DNA of 64,000 nt, from assembly GCA_017308235.1 (NCBI GenBank), contig JAFKFL010000014.1, positions 186,001-250,000 on the forward strand, given 5' to 3'. Under the pieces are notes generated by a model, which saw nothing but the letters and a program-made list of their open reading frames with translations, was not told the DNA's origin and did no database searches. This document shows, in pieces, positions 35,657-48,607 of this stretch (positions are counted from its first letter, which is position 1; the number at the start of each line of letters is the position of its first letter). Position numbers and translations under genes: made by a program. The stretch is from Alphaproteobacteria bacterium (lineage in GTDB: Bacteria; Pseudomonadota; Alphaproteobacteria; Reyranellales; Reyranellaceae).

Positions 35657-36556
35657 TCAAAAAGCCTGGGCCTTTTGGGCGAAGTTGGGATCGAACAGGC
35701 GGTCGGCCATGACCTGGCAGCGCTTGATCAGCCGGTGCTCGTCCTCTCGGTAGTCGGGCTTGGCATTGTGCAGGGTGGCGAGGTCGTCCCACATCAGGAC
35801 GTCGCCCTCGGTCCAGCGATGGATGTAGCGGAACCGGTCGCTGGTCTGGTGCTCGAAGAGGAAATTGAGCATCTCCTCGCTTTCCCGCTCGGGCCAGCCG
35901 TCGATCGAGATCGCATAGCCGGGGTTGGCGTAGAGCACACGGCGGCCGCTCACCGGATGCTTCAGGAACACCGGATGGGAGACCGGCGGCTTCTGGCGCC
36001 GCTGCTCCGGGGTGAGCGGCGCGCGCGAGCTGCCGGGCCGCCGCCGCATCTCTTCCCAGAACTTGTTGAAGTCGTGCGTCGCCGTCGCACCCTCCAGGCG
36101 CTGGCGCACGTCATCGGGCAGGGCGTCGTAGGCCGAGTACATGTCGGCGAACTCGGTGTTGCCGAGCGGCGCGCCGTTGCGATGCGGCACCTTGATCGCG
36201 TGCAGCACGTTCGCGAAGGCGATGTCCTTGCTGTAGGACATGTCGGTATGCCAGTCCTGCCCGGCATCGGAGAGCCCGATCGGCTTTCCGTTCTGCTTGA
36301 TGTTGGAGAGGATCATCACCTCGGGCAGGCCGGGCTCCTGGTAGGAATTCGCGACATTCACCTCGAGCGTGCCGAAGTTGGCGCTGAAATCGCGGAGCTG
36401 GCGGGCGTCGATCTTCTGGCTGGGGAAGCAGACGATGCCGTAGTGGGCGAGGGCTCCCAGCAGGATCGCGAAGGTGCGTTCGTCGAGCGGCCGGGCGAGA
36501 TCGATGTCGGTGACCCTGGCGCCGAGCGACTTGTCGCTGGGGGTGACGGTGACCAT
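35657..36556 (-). CDS. TauD/TfdA-family Fe(II)/2-oxoglutarate dioxygenase
   Basis: 299 residues. The iron triad is His103-x-Asp105 (DWHTDMSY) and His263 (DDLATLHNA), with the 2-oxoglutarate-binding Arg in the following RED/HRLIKR stretch. LGARVTDIDLARPLDE at the start and YGIVCFPSQ are typical of the TauD group. Members hydroxylate taurine, 2,4-D and other small acids to release sulfite or break ethers. The substrate is unknown; no sulfonate transporter is adjacent. It sits unusually between yqeY/tfoX-like genes and dnaG. Confidence 0.9.
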   Translation of the reverse strand: MVTVTPSDKSLGARVTDIDLARPLDERTFAILLGALAHYGIVCFPSQKIDARQLRDFSANFGTLEVNVANSYQEPGLPEVMILSNIKQNGKPIGLSDAGQDWHTDMSYSKDIAFANVLHAIKVPHRNGAPLGNTEFADMYSAYDALPDDVRQRLEGATATHDFNKFWEEMRRRPGSSRAPLTPEQRRQKPPVSHPVFLKHPVSGRRVLYANPGYAISIDGWPERESEEMLNFLFEHQTSDRFRYIHRWTEGDVLMWDDLATLHNAKPDYREDEHRLIKRCQVMADRLFDPNFAQKAQAF

Positions 36557-36586
36557 GGCGTTGTCCCTACTTCGTACGTTGCTGTT

Positions 36587-36952
36587 TCAGTCAGGCCTTT
36601 GGTGATTTTTGCGCGGCGACGTCTTCTTGGGCGGCAGTGTCGCCACGTAATCGAGGCCGCGCTTCACCCATTTCTTCAAGCCCGCGGCCGTCCGGTAGCC
36701 CTCCGGCATCACGCGCACGAAGCCGTTCGCGGTCCGGCCCGCCATGATCATCGGCTTCACATGCGGCTCCTTCAGGACGCGCGCCTGCGCCTCGGGTCCG
36801 ACGCGGACCAGGATGCCGCCACGCCCGCTCGCCGTGATGCACATGTGGCCGCCCACCATGAAGACCAGGCCGCCCATCATCCTCTTCTCGACGACGCGCT
36901 GGCCTTCGAGCAGGACGCGGATTCCGTCGGCGGCGTGGGTGTCGTAGGCCAT
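36587..36952 (-). CDS. TfoX/Sxy N-terminal-domain family protein
   Basis: 121 residues: VEKRMMGGLVFMVGGHMCITASGRGGILVRVGP is the TfoX_N beta-sheet core, followed by RTANGFVRVMPEGYRTAAGLKKWVKRGLDYVATLP. The family is named from a competence regulator, but short stand-alone members are common and of unknown role. A basic tail (PPKKTSPRKNHQRPD) may bind nucleic acid. It follows the YqeY-like gene after 16 bases, so they are probably co-transcribed. Confidence 0.75.
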   Translation of the reverse strand: MAYDTHAADGIRVLLEGQRVVEKRMMGGLVFMVGGHMCITASGRGGILVRVGPEAQARVLKEPHVKPMIMAGRTANGFVRVMPEGYRTAAGLKKWVKRGLDYVATLPPKKTSPRKNHQRPD

Positions 36953-36968
36953 GGCCGGGGCCTCGCGC

Positions 36969-37427
36969 CTATCCCGCCAGCACTTTCTTCACCACGGCCG
37001 AGGCCTTGGCGAAGTCCATCTGGCCGGCGTACTTGGCCTTCAGTGCCGCCATCACGCCGCCCATGTCCTTGATCGACGTGGCGCCCGCTGCCGTGACCGC
37101 GTCCTTCACGGCCGCTTCGACCGCAGCCTCGTCCATTTGCTTCGGCAGAAAGCGCTGGATCACGACGATCTCGGCCTTCTCCTTGTCGGCGAGGTCGGCA
37201 CGATTGCCCTTCTCGTAGAGGGTGATCGACTCGTTCCGCTGCTTGATCATGCCCTGCATCATGGACAGGATCTTGTCGTCGGCCACGCCTTCGCGGTTGG
37301 CCTCGGTGCGCGAGGCAATATCGACTTCCTTGAGCTTGGCCAGGATCAGGCGGATGGTGCCGACGGCGCCCATCTCGCGGGCCCGCATGGCCTCCTTCAG
37401 CGCCTCGTTCAGTTGGTCGCGCAGCAT
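36969..37427 (-). CDS. GatB/YqeY-domain protein
   Basis: 152 residues from ATG at 37427; the frame is open further upstream but MLRDQLNEALKEAMRAREMGAVGTIRLILA is the conserved start. Further signatures are TLYEKGNRADLADKEKAEI (split), FLPKQMDEAAVEAAV and GGVMAALKAKYAGQMD at the end. YqeY resembles the tRNA-recruiting tail of GatB and is thought to touch tRNA metabolism. It is divergent from carA across about 200 bases, an arrangement conserved in many alphaproteobacteria. Confidence 0.9.
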   Translation of the reverse strand: MLRDQLNEALKEAMRAREMGAVGTIRLILAKLKEVDIASRTEANREGVADDKILSMMQGMIKQRNESITLYEKGNRADLADKEKAEIVVIQRFLPKQMDEAAVEAAVKDAVTAAGATSIKDMGGVMAALKAKYAGQMDFAKASAVVKKVLAG

Positions 37428-37533
37428 CTGATGTGTCCCAATGGGTAAGGAACGGGAAACTAATCGTCCAATCGGCTGTTGGCAAAGCAAATAAGTTATT
37501 GAAATTGCTTGTGAATTAACAAGCGGCCACGCC

Positions 37534-37562
37534 TTGACCCTGTGCGACCACTTCGTTACAAA
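37534..37562 (+). promoter_or_regulatory. Candidate sigma-70 promoter for carA
   Basis: TTGACC at 37534-37539 and TACAAA at 37557-37562 with exactly 17 bases between them. The carA ATG is 73 bases further on. The hexamers each miss the consensus by one or two bases. Confidence 0.4.
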
Positions 37563-37635
37563 CCGCGCGGTTCGCGGGCCGCCTCCCTATACCAGGGGCG
37601 AGGCTTATCGGGCCGCACGAACGGAAACAATCATT

Positions 37636-38817
37636 ATGACTTCACCCAAGACCGCCGGCGCGACTGACGCCGCGCCGCGTTGGGCCACGGCCGCGCTGGT
37701 CTTGGCCGATGGTGCGGTCTTCTGGGGCAAGGGGGTGGGCGCCGCCCGCCATGCCGTGGGCGAGGTCTGCTTCAACACCTCGATGACCGGTTACCAGGAG
37801 ATCATCACCGATCCTTCCTACGCGGGCCAGATCATCACCTTTACCTTCCCGCATGTCGGCAATGTCGGGACCAACGTCGAGGACATCGAGAGCATCAATC
37901 CCGCCGCGCGCGGCGTGGTGCTGCGCGGCGACATCACCGAGCCCGCCAACTGGCGTGCGGCCAAGCCGCTCGACGATTGGCTGAAGAGCCATCACCTGCC
38001 GGGCGTGTGCGGCGTCGACACGCGCGAGATCACGCGCCGCGTGCGCGACGGTGGCGCGCCCAACGGCGTGGTGGTGCACGCACCCGACGGCAAGTTCGAC
38101 ATCCCGAAGTACGTCAAGGCAGCACAGGACTGGCCCGGCCTCGAAGGCATGGATCTCGCGATCGAGGTCACGGCCAAGCAGAGCTATCAGTGGAACGAGA
38201 CCACGTGGACGCTGGGCAAGGGCTACGGCAAGCTCGACAAGCCGCGCTACCACGTGGTCGCCGTCGACTACGGCGCCAAGCGCAACATCCTGCGCTGCCT
38301 CGCCAACACCGGCTGCAAGGTGACGGTGGTGCCCGCGACCGCGACGGCGGAAGACATCCTGCGCCACAAGCCCGACGGTGTGTTCCTGTCCAACGGCCCG
38401 GGCGATCCGGCGGCGACCGCCGCCTACGCCGTGGGCGCGATCCAGGGCGTGATCGACAAGAAGGTGCCGATCTTCGGCATCTGCCTCGGCCATCAGCTTC
38501 TCGCACTGACCTTGGGCGGCAAGACACGCAAGATGGAGCGCGGCCATCGCGGCGCCAACCAGCCGGTCAAGGACCTGACCACCGGCAAGGTCGAGATCAC
38601 TTCGCAGAACCACGGCTTCTGCGTGATGCCCGAGACTCTGCCCAAGAACGTCGAGGTGACGCACGTCTCGCTGTTCGACGGCACCAACGAAGGCCTGCGC
38701 TGCACCGACAAGCCTGCCTTCTCGGTCCAGTACCATCCCGAAGCCTCGCCGGGCCCGACCGACAGCCACTATCTCTTCGACCGCTTCGTCGAGATGATCG
38801 ACAAGAGCAAGAAGTGA
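37636..38817 (+). CDS. carA: Carbamoyl-phosphate synthase small (glutaminase) subunit
   Basis: 393 residues from ATG at 37636. The N-terminal domain has [20 protein letters not shown]; the class I amidotransferase domain has nucleophile Cys283 in [10 protein letters not shown] and His366/Glu368 in [11 protein letters not shown]. It hydrolyses glutamine and passes ammonia to CarB for carbamoyl phosphate, feeding arginine and pyrimidine synthesis. carB follows after a 94-base spacer holding a perfect long hairpin. Confidence 0.97.
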   Translation: MTSPKTAGATDAAPRWATAALVLADGAVFWGKGVGAARHAVGEVCFNTSMTGYQEIITDPSYAGQIITFTFPHVGNVGTNVEDIESINPAARGVVLRGDITEPANWRAAKPLDDWLKSHHLPGVCGVDTREITRRVRDGGAPNGVVVHAPDGKFDIPKYVKAAQDWPGLEGMDLAIEVTAKQSYQWNETTWTLGKGYGKLDKPRYHVVAVDYGAKRNILRCLANTGCKVTVVPATATAEDILRHKPDGVFLSNGPGDPAATAAYAVGAIQGVIDKKVPIFGICLGHQLLALTLGGKTRKMERGHRGANQPVKDLTTGKVEITSQNHGFCVMPETLPKNVEVTHVSLFDGTNEGLRCTDKPAFSVQYHPEASPGPTDSHYLFDRFVEMIDKSKK

Positions 38818-38839
38818 TGCGGTACCTTCATCGTCTTGT

Positions 38840-38896
38840 GGACCGCGAGCCTCTGGCTCGCCTTATGATCAAGAGCGAGCCAGAGGCTCGCGGTCC
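38840..38896. repeat. Perfect 22-bp inverted repeat between carA and carB
   Basis: The left arm 38840-38861 (begins GGACCGCGAGCC) is exactly complementary to 38875-38896 (ends GGCTCGCGGTCC), with a 13-base loop. The predicted RNA hairpin is very stable and lies within the carAB transcript, 23 bases after the carA stop and 16 bases before the carB start. Confidence 0.9.
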
Positions 38897-38911
38897 GGCA
38901 GAATAAGAATC

Positions 38912-42160
<3,249 letters not shown>

Positions 42161-42249
42161 CCGGCTCGCCAAGGCCGGTTGGCGCAGAGCGCAACCGGCG
42201 TGCGACGTTGGGCGTTGACGACCTTCGAATCATTAAGGACGATCCACCT

Positions 42250-42723
42250 ATGGAAAAGGTGCCTATGACATCCGAGGGGCTGAGAAGCCTCGAGGAAGAA
42301 CTGAAGCAGCTCAAGAGCGTCGAACGGCCGTCGATCATCAAGGCGATCGCGGCGGCGCGCGAGCATGGCGATCTGTCGGAGAACGCCGAATATACTGCCG
42401 CGCGCGAGCGCCAGGGTTTCATCGAAGGCCGTATCGCCGAGGTCGAGGACATCATCTCGCGCGCCGAGGTCATCGACTTTTCCAAGCTTACGGGCAAGAC
42501 CGTGAAGTTCGGCGCCACCGTGCGGCTCGCCGACGAGGACACCGAGGAGAAGGTGAAATACCAGATCGTCGGCCCCTACGAGGCCGACCTCGCCAAGGGC
42601 CGCATCTCGGTGACCTCGCCGATCGGCCGTGCCCTGATCGGCAAGAGCGTGGGCGATACGGTCGAGGTCCAGACGCCGCGCGGCGCCAAGTCCTACGAGG
42701 TCGTGGGCGTCCAGTTCAAGTAA
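42250..42723 (+). CDS. greA: Transcription elongation factor GreA
   Basis: 157 residues from ATG at 42250. The N-terminal coiled coil has [17 protein letters not shown] and the acidic tip [18 protein letters not shown], which reaches into the RNA polymerase channel; the C-terminal FKBP-like domain has [17 protein letters not shown] and [14 protein letters not shown]. It rescues arrested polymerase by stimulating RNA cleavage. carB-greA adjacency is typical of alphaproteobacteria. The spacing to carB is 89 bases. Confidence 0.96.
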   Translation: MEKVPMTSEGLRSLEEELKQLKSVERPSIIKAIAAAREHGDLSENAEYTAARERQGFIEGRIAEVEDIISRAEVIDFSKLTGKTVKFGATVRLADEDTEEKVKYQIVGPYEADLAKGRISVTSPIGRALIGKSVGDTVEVQTPRGAKSYEVVGVQFK

Positions 42724-42802
42724 CGGGGCTCACAGCAGCCGGAAGGAGTCGATCGACAGCCGCCACGGCTGGCATGACGATGTTGCCGGGAAGAAGTAAG
42801 CC

Positions 42803-43387
42803 TTATGCGCCCTGACTTGCCGCCGGCCCGGCCACTGAGGCGGCGGCTTCGCGACGACGGCCGATCGCGGTCATGGTCGCATACTGGATCAGGAACAGGC
42901 CGACCTTGCTCGCGACGCCCCAACCCGACATGACCGCAGCCCAGGTCTTGGCGTCGAGCGAGAGGGCAAGCGCGATGTTGAGGAGCGCCGAGGCGAACAT
43001 CAGCCCGGCCCAGACGTAACCGAACGTCGTGGCGACATCGAGCACCGGCGCCGCGCGCGGTGGCAGGTAGCGGTTCATCCAGCCGCGCTTCAGCATCACG
43101 AGGCCGACGACGGCGTAGATGACCGAGGGCTTCAGCATCACGAAGCGCGGATCGTGAGTGACGAAGGTTGCCGCGCCCGAGGACAGCACCGCGATCACGC
43201 TGATCCATTGCAACGCCGCGACCGGCTTGCGCCGCACGAGCTCGGCGCCGATCTGCACCACGCCCAGCAGCATGCCGAGCCCGACCGCGAGCAGGAGGTT
43301 GTCGGTCGCGAGGTAGACCACGAGGAACAGGAATGTCGAAGCAAGATCGAGCAGCAGGACGCGCGCTGCCTGGAACAGATTCTTCAT
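42803..43387 (-). CDS. YciB/IspZ-type inner-membrane protein (septation protein A family)
   Basis: 194 residues with five or six membrane segments (LLLDLASTFLFLVVYLAT, LLLAVGLGMLLGVVQIG, WISVIAVLSSGAATF). The family-like segment THDPRFVMLKPSVIYAVVG matches the D-x-x-F-x-x-KP-T/S pattern of YciB/IspZ. YciB is linked to cell-envelope synthesis and septation in enterobacteria. It stands alone between greA (convergent) and the Lrp gene. Confidence 0.75.
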   Translation of the reverse strand: MKNLFQAARVLLLDLASTFLFLVVYLATDNLLLAVGLGMLLGVVQIGAELVRRKPVAALQWISVIAVLSSGAATFVTHDPRFVMLKPSVIYAVVGLVMLKRGWMNRYLPPRAAPVLDVATTFGYVWAGLMFASALLNIALALSLDAKTWAAVMSGWGVASKVGLFLIQYATMTAIGRRREAAASVAGPAASQGA

Positions 43388-43406
43388 CGCTGCCTCACAA
43401 CGGTAA

Positions 43407-45179
<1,773 letters not shown>

Positions 45180-45211
45180 GCAGCGAGCTCGACCGCGGCG
45201 GGGGAGACTTC

Positions 45212-46102
45212 ATGGACTGGGACAAGCTGCGCATTTTTCAGGCCGTCGCTGACGCCGGCAGCTTCACCCACGCGGGCGAAAGCCTGAAGCTCAGCCAGTC
45301 GGCGATCTCGCGCCAGATCGGCGCGCTGGAAGAGCAGCTCGGCGTCATGCTGTTCCACCGCCATGCCCGCGGCCTGATCCTGACCGAGCAGGGCGAGCTT
45401 CTCTACCGCACGGCGCGCGACATGGCGGCCAAGGTCAACACCGCCGAGGCGCTCCTGCGCGCCAACCAGGACAAGCCCGCCGGCCGCCTCAAGATCCATG
45501 CCACCGTGGGCTTCGGCTCGACCTGGCTCACCACGCAGATGCATGAGTTCATCGCCATGTATCCGGACATCGACGTGAGCCTCGTGTTGTCGGACAACGA
45601 GCTCGATCTCGGCATGCGAGAGGCCGATGTGGCGATCCGCATGGTGATGCCGCGTCAGCCGGGGCTGGTGCAGCGCCACCTGCTCACGGTGCGCAGCCAC
45701 GTCTACGCCTCGCATACCTATATCCAGAAGTATGGCCGGCCCAATTCGGTCGAGGAGCTCGACCAGCACCGCATGATCATCTTCGGCGAGGATGCCCGCG
45801 CGCCGGCGCCTGACGTGAACTGGCTCCTGCGCGAGGGCAACCCGGACCAGAATCCACGGCTGGTGGTGCTGCGCGTGAACAACGTCTACGGCATCTTCCG
45901 CGCCGTCGAATCGGGCATGGGCATCGCCTCGATACCTGACTACCTCGCCCGTGAATCGACCAAGCTCGAGGTCCTGCTGCCGGACGTCAATGTCCGCACC
46001 ACCGATGTCTATTTCACCTATCCGGAGGAATTGCGCCATTCCAAGCGCATCGGCGTGTTCCGTGACTTCCTCCTACGGAAGGTGGCCGAGACCCGCTTTT
46101 AG
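45212..46102 (+). CDS. LysR-family transcriptional regulator
   Basis: 296 residues from ATG at 45212 with GGGGGAGA upstream. The N-terminal HTH is LRIFQAVADAGSFTHAGESLKLSQSAISRQIGALEE in two helices; LTEQGELLYRTARDM follows, then the effector domain (GRLKIHATVGFGSTWLTTQM onward), ending SKRIGVFRDFLLRKV. The gene order trxB-lysR may mean a role in redox or sulfur control, but the target genes are unknown. Confidence 0.9.
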   Translation: MDWDKLRIFQAVADAGSFTHAGESLKLSQSAISRQIGALEEQLGVMLFHRHARGLILTEQGELLYRTARDMAAKVNTAEALLRANQDKPAGRLKIHATVGFGSTWLTTQMHEFIAMYPDIDVSLVLSDNELDLGMREADVAIRMVMPRQPGLVQRHLLTVRSHVYASHTYIQKYGRPNSVEELDQHRMIIFGEDARAPAPDVNWLLREGNPDQNPRLVVLRVNNVYGIFRAVESGMGIASIPDYLARESTKLEVLLPDVNVRTTDVYFTYPEELRHSKRIGVFRDFLLRKVAETRF

Positions 46103-46199
46103 CGCCCATAAATTGTAGTATTGCATTTGTGATGCAGACATGCGGGACGCGCATGTCTGTGTCCGAATCTTCGAGCCTAACAATACAAGTCCCAGCGAT

Positions 46200-46335
46200 T
46201 AGGTTGGTCTCAGGTCTTCGACGTGAGCGGTTCCGACTGATCGCGCTCGAAACTCGGGATCCTCATGATCCCACGTCTCCCAGACGTGAAGCCTCCCTGT
46301 TTGACTCGCCGGGCCTCGTGCCCGGCGTCTTTTTT
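46200..46335 (+). ncRNA. Candidate small RNA with three hairpins and terminator
   Basis: Three hairpins in a row (stems GGGATC, ACGTCT, CGCCGGGC) end in a U-rich tract, the usual layout of a trans-acting sRNA. The second loop is CCC within TCTCCCAGA, and the linker before the terminator reads GCCTCCCTG, both able to pair with a GGGAGG ribosome site. Alphaproteobacterial sRNA families with exposed CCUCCC are known (established knowledge), but I cannot match this to one. The 5' end is a guess. Confidence 0.35.
46307..46335 (+). terminator. Rho-independent terminator
   Basis: CGCCGGGC (46307-46314), loop CTCGT, GCCCGGCG (46320-46327), then TCTTTTTT. A textbook intrinsic terminator on the plus strand, serving either the LysR transcript or the candidate sRNA. 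Confidence 0.88.
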
Positions 46336-46456
46336 CCGGTCGGAGAAAAGAAAAGGCGGCCAAGTGCCGCTTCGGGGGCGAAGAATACGGGTTCGTTTCC
46401 TACATGATGATATAAGCCAATTCGGCGCACCCCTCCGACCAAGGTCCCAACGACCG

Positions 46457-47335
46457 ATGTTCACCGAAGTTCGCCAAGCGATCCTTCCCCTGGCGCTGCG
46501 CAACTTGAAGCGCCGGGGTGATCTCGAACGGACGGGCCTGCTGATCGAATCGCTGGCGAGGCATTGGCGCGACCCTGAGCCCCTGCAGCTCCTGATCGTG
46601 GCGCCGGGGCGGGATGCCCCGCTATTGCGCAACGAACTGCCGCGCTTTCCCAATATCGCGGTCGAGGTGCGGGCTGAGTCCGAGTTCTTTCCCACCTTCA
46701 GCCGCTTCTACATGATGACCGGCTGGTACCGGCAGCAGATGGTGAAGCTGCAGGTGCCGGTGATGCTGGGCTTCAAGGGCTACCTGACGCTCGACTCAGA
46801 CGTCTGCTGCGTGGGCGACTTCGACGCCCAGACCTTCATCGAAGACGGCCGCGCGCTCTCGCGCTGGGAGCCCAAGCGCTATCAGGACTGGTGGAAGAAC
46901 GCGGCCGAGATCGTCGGCACGCCCTTTGATACCAAGCAGCATGGTCTTTCGGTCACGCCCAACATCCTCCACGGCGACCTGGCCGCGCAGGTCCTGCGAT
47001 ATTTCTCCAAGGACGGCGGCGATGCACTGACCTCGCTGAGCCTCTGGGTGCTGCGCAAGCTCGGCCAGATCCCCTGGACCGAATACTCGCTCTACACCTG
47101 CGTGGCCGAGCACGAAGGCAACCTGCTCGACTATCACGTTCATTGGGACCCTTGTTACTTCTCTTCCATCCAGCTCTTCTCCGAGCGCACCTGCGTGTGG
47201 GGCGCCGACGATTTCGAGCGCCTGGTGAAGCTGCCGCCCGGCACCGATCCCGGCGGCAAGTTCATCATCGTGCAAAGCCACGCCCGCATCCCGCTCGAGC
47301 AGGTCCGCGACTACTGCCTCAGCTTCGCGGGATAG
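46457..47335 (+). CDS. DUF6492-like protein, probable glycosyltransferase-fold enzyme
   Basis: 292 residues from ATG at 46457. Notable segments are YMMTGWYRQQMVKLQ, the DxD-like YLTLDSDVCCVGDFD (sugar-nucleotide/metal site of GT-A folds), and later TEYSLYTCVAEHEG. The G-W-x-x-Q-Q-x-x-K-L and DSD pattern is that of the DUF6492 proteins, which are thought to be glycosyltransferase-like. The acceptor is unknown. Its end overlaps the end of the frameshifted membrane gene on the other strand by 25 bases. Confidence 0.65.
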   Translation: MFTEVRQAILPLALRNLKRRGDLERTGLLIESLARHWRDPEPLQLLIVAPGRDAPLLRNELPRFPNIAVEVRAESEFFPTFSRFYMMTGWYRQQMVKLQVPVMLGFKGYLTLDSDVCCVGDFDAQTFIEDGRALSRWEPKRYQDWWKNAAEIVGTPFDTKQHGLSVTPNILHGDLAAQVLRYFSKDGGDALTSLSLWVLRKLGQIPWTEYSLYTCVAEHEGNLLDYHVHWDPCYFSSIQLFSERTCVWGADDFERLVKLPPGTDPGGKFIIVQSHARIPLEQVRDYCLSFAG

Positions 47336-48158
47336 TACCGATCCCAAAGGATCGCGCCGCCGCCGACCAACAGGCCAAGCAGGGTGCATCCGATGATTCC
47401 AGAAATGTTGACAACATACCCACGGTGTAAAGCGTAGGCAGCAGCACTCGCACCAGCAACCAGGAAACCGATCGCGAAGCCTTTCCGGAAGCGCTCTTGC
47501 TTCGCGACGGCGGGCGTGACGGTCAATCTTGCGCTGCCAAAAGTATTCCTCACCCGCCGCGAGACGTTCACGTACCACCATGACATCGCAAGCGGGATGG
47601 CTGCGATGATCGGACCCGCTGCCGCAATCAGGTTCGAGCTGATCAGGCCACCTACGGCGCCGACAGCATGAATGCAGAAGAAGATGACGGCCTGCGTCTT
47701 CCAGAGCCAGCGAAACGTCCGATGCTTGCCGAACAGCGCGACCGTCGTGGCCGCCAGGAGCGTGAACAAGGCAAGGTCATAAACCAGCCACTCGGGTTCT
47801 GGCCGCAGGTCAACGTCACCAATTTGGGAGCCGAGGTCTTCAATGGCCCTCCGCGCAAAGAAGAACAGGTAGTAGAGCAGGTGAAGCTGGAAAAAAACCA
47901 ACCACCGCCGAGCCCAACCGGTTCCTCGCCGCTTGTTTTCGTGTTCGCTACTTGTCGTGCCGCCCGCAGCCGGGTCACGACAATCGTGGCGATCAGGCCG
48001 ACGACAAGAGCCCAATACCAAAACGAGGCCGTCGCCTCCAAGCCTACGGCCACGATCCAATACAAAAACCAGGCCGTCACATTTCCTCGCAACACGGTTC
48101 CTGCTCTCGCTCGCACGAATCCGCTAATCACGCAATCGACTATACGATCTAGATACAA
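47311..48158 (-). pseudogene. Membrane protein gene split by a frameshift at a T7 run
   Basis: From ATG at 48158 the frame gives a convincing start with two membrane segments (VTAWFLYWIVAVGLEATA, WALVVGLIATIVVTRL) but turns into nonsense after GGGWFF. The neighbouring frame continues QLHLLYYLFFFARRAIEDL with three or four more membrane segments (VYDLALFTLLAATTVALF, AIGFLVAGASAAAYAL, IIGCTLLGLLVGGGAIL) to the stop at 47311. The switch lies at a run of seven A/T bases (47891-47897). Either one base was lost or gained, or it is a homopolymer sequencing error. The family is not recognised. Confidence 0.55.
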
Positions 48159-48297
48159 TCTATAGTTGCTTGACGGACTCGGTTACGGGCTGTTGGTGGA
48201 CGGTGTGTACCAGCCAGCACTCCCAGGAGAACTCAGCATCGGCATCGCCGATCCACCTTGGCCAATGGGTATCCCGAGCGGTGGTTGTTGGGACTTG

Positions 48298-48334
48298 GAC
48301 AATCGTGGACGTTAGAGGAACGACGGTGGGGCGT
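48298..48334 (+). repeat. 37-bp direct repeat, left copy
   Basis: Begins GACAATCGTGGACGTTAGAG and ends GGTGGGGCGT. The same 37 bases with a single G/A difference are at 49630-49666. The two copies bracket the Rhs-like gene and its small membrane neighbour. Confidence 0.85.
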
Positions 48335-48343
48335 TGCGCTGGC

Positions 48344-48586
48344 CTAGGGCTGCGAGTTGTCCTGCTGCCGTCGTAACTGTTTTCTGATCCAGCGACCCAA
48401 CCAGCGCGCGTCTTTGGTGAGTTGCCAGCCCACCTCAATCAGGCCGTAGATCAGCGACGCAGATACGGCGAACAAAAAAAGAAAAAATTTGTACTCACCC
48501 GGAAGCAACGCGGTTGCTGCCGTTGTCGCCGCCAGCACGGCCACTAGGATGAACAAGCCTCTCCGCCAAGGGCGAGTCATAGCCAC
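48344..48586 (-). CDS. Small two-helix membrane protein downstream of the Rhs-like gene
   Basis: 80 residues: a basic start (MAMTRPWRRG), hydrophobic segments GLFILVAVLAATTAATAL and FFLFLFAVSASLIYGLIEV, then a basic tail (KDARWLGRWIRKQLRRQQ). It starts 21 bases after the stop of the proline-rich Rhs-motif gene, so the two are likely co-transcribed. An immunity protein for a membrane-active toxin would fit this size and topology, but that is inference from position only. It could also be an unrelated small membrane protein. Confidence 0.5.
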   Translation of the reverse strand: MAMTRPWRRGLFILVAVLAATTAATALLPGEYKFFLFLFAVSASLIYGLIEVGWQLTKDARWLGRWIRKQLRRQQDNSQP

Positions 48587-48607
48587 CAGCTCCTTCAGCT
48601 TCAGTTG

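Larger units (their letters stand above)
46103..46456. other. 354-base spacer with several hairpins
   Basis: No protein gene is seen. A perfect 9-base stem AGACATGCG / CGCATGTCT lies at 46136-46158. Then come GGGATC/GATCCC (46256-46272), ACGTCT/AGACGT (46273-46287) and a terminator (46307-46335), listed separately as a candidate sRNA. The last 120 bases lead into the DUF6492-like gene. Confidence 0.6.
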
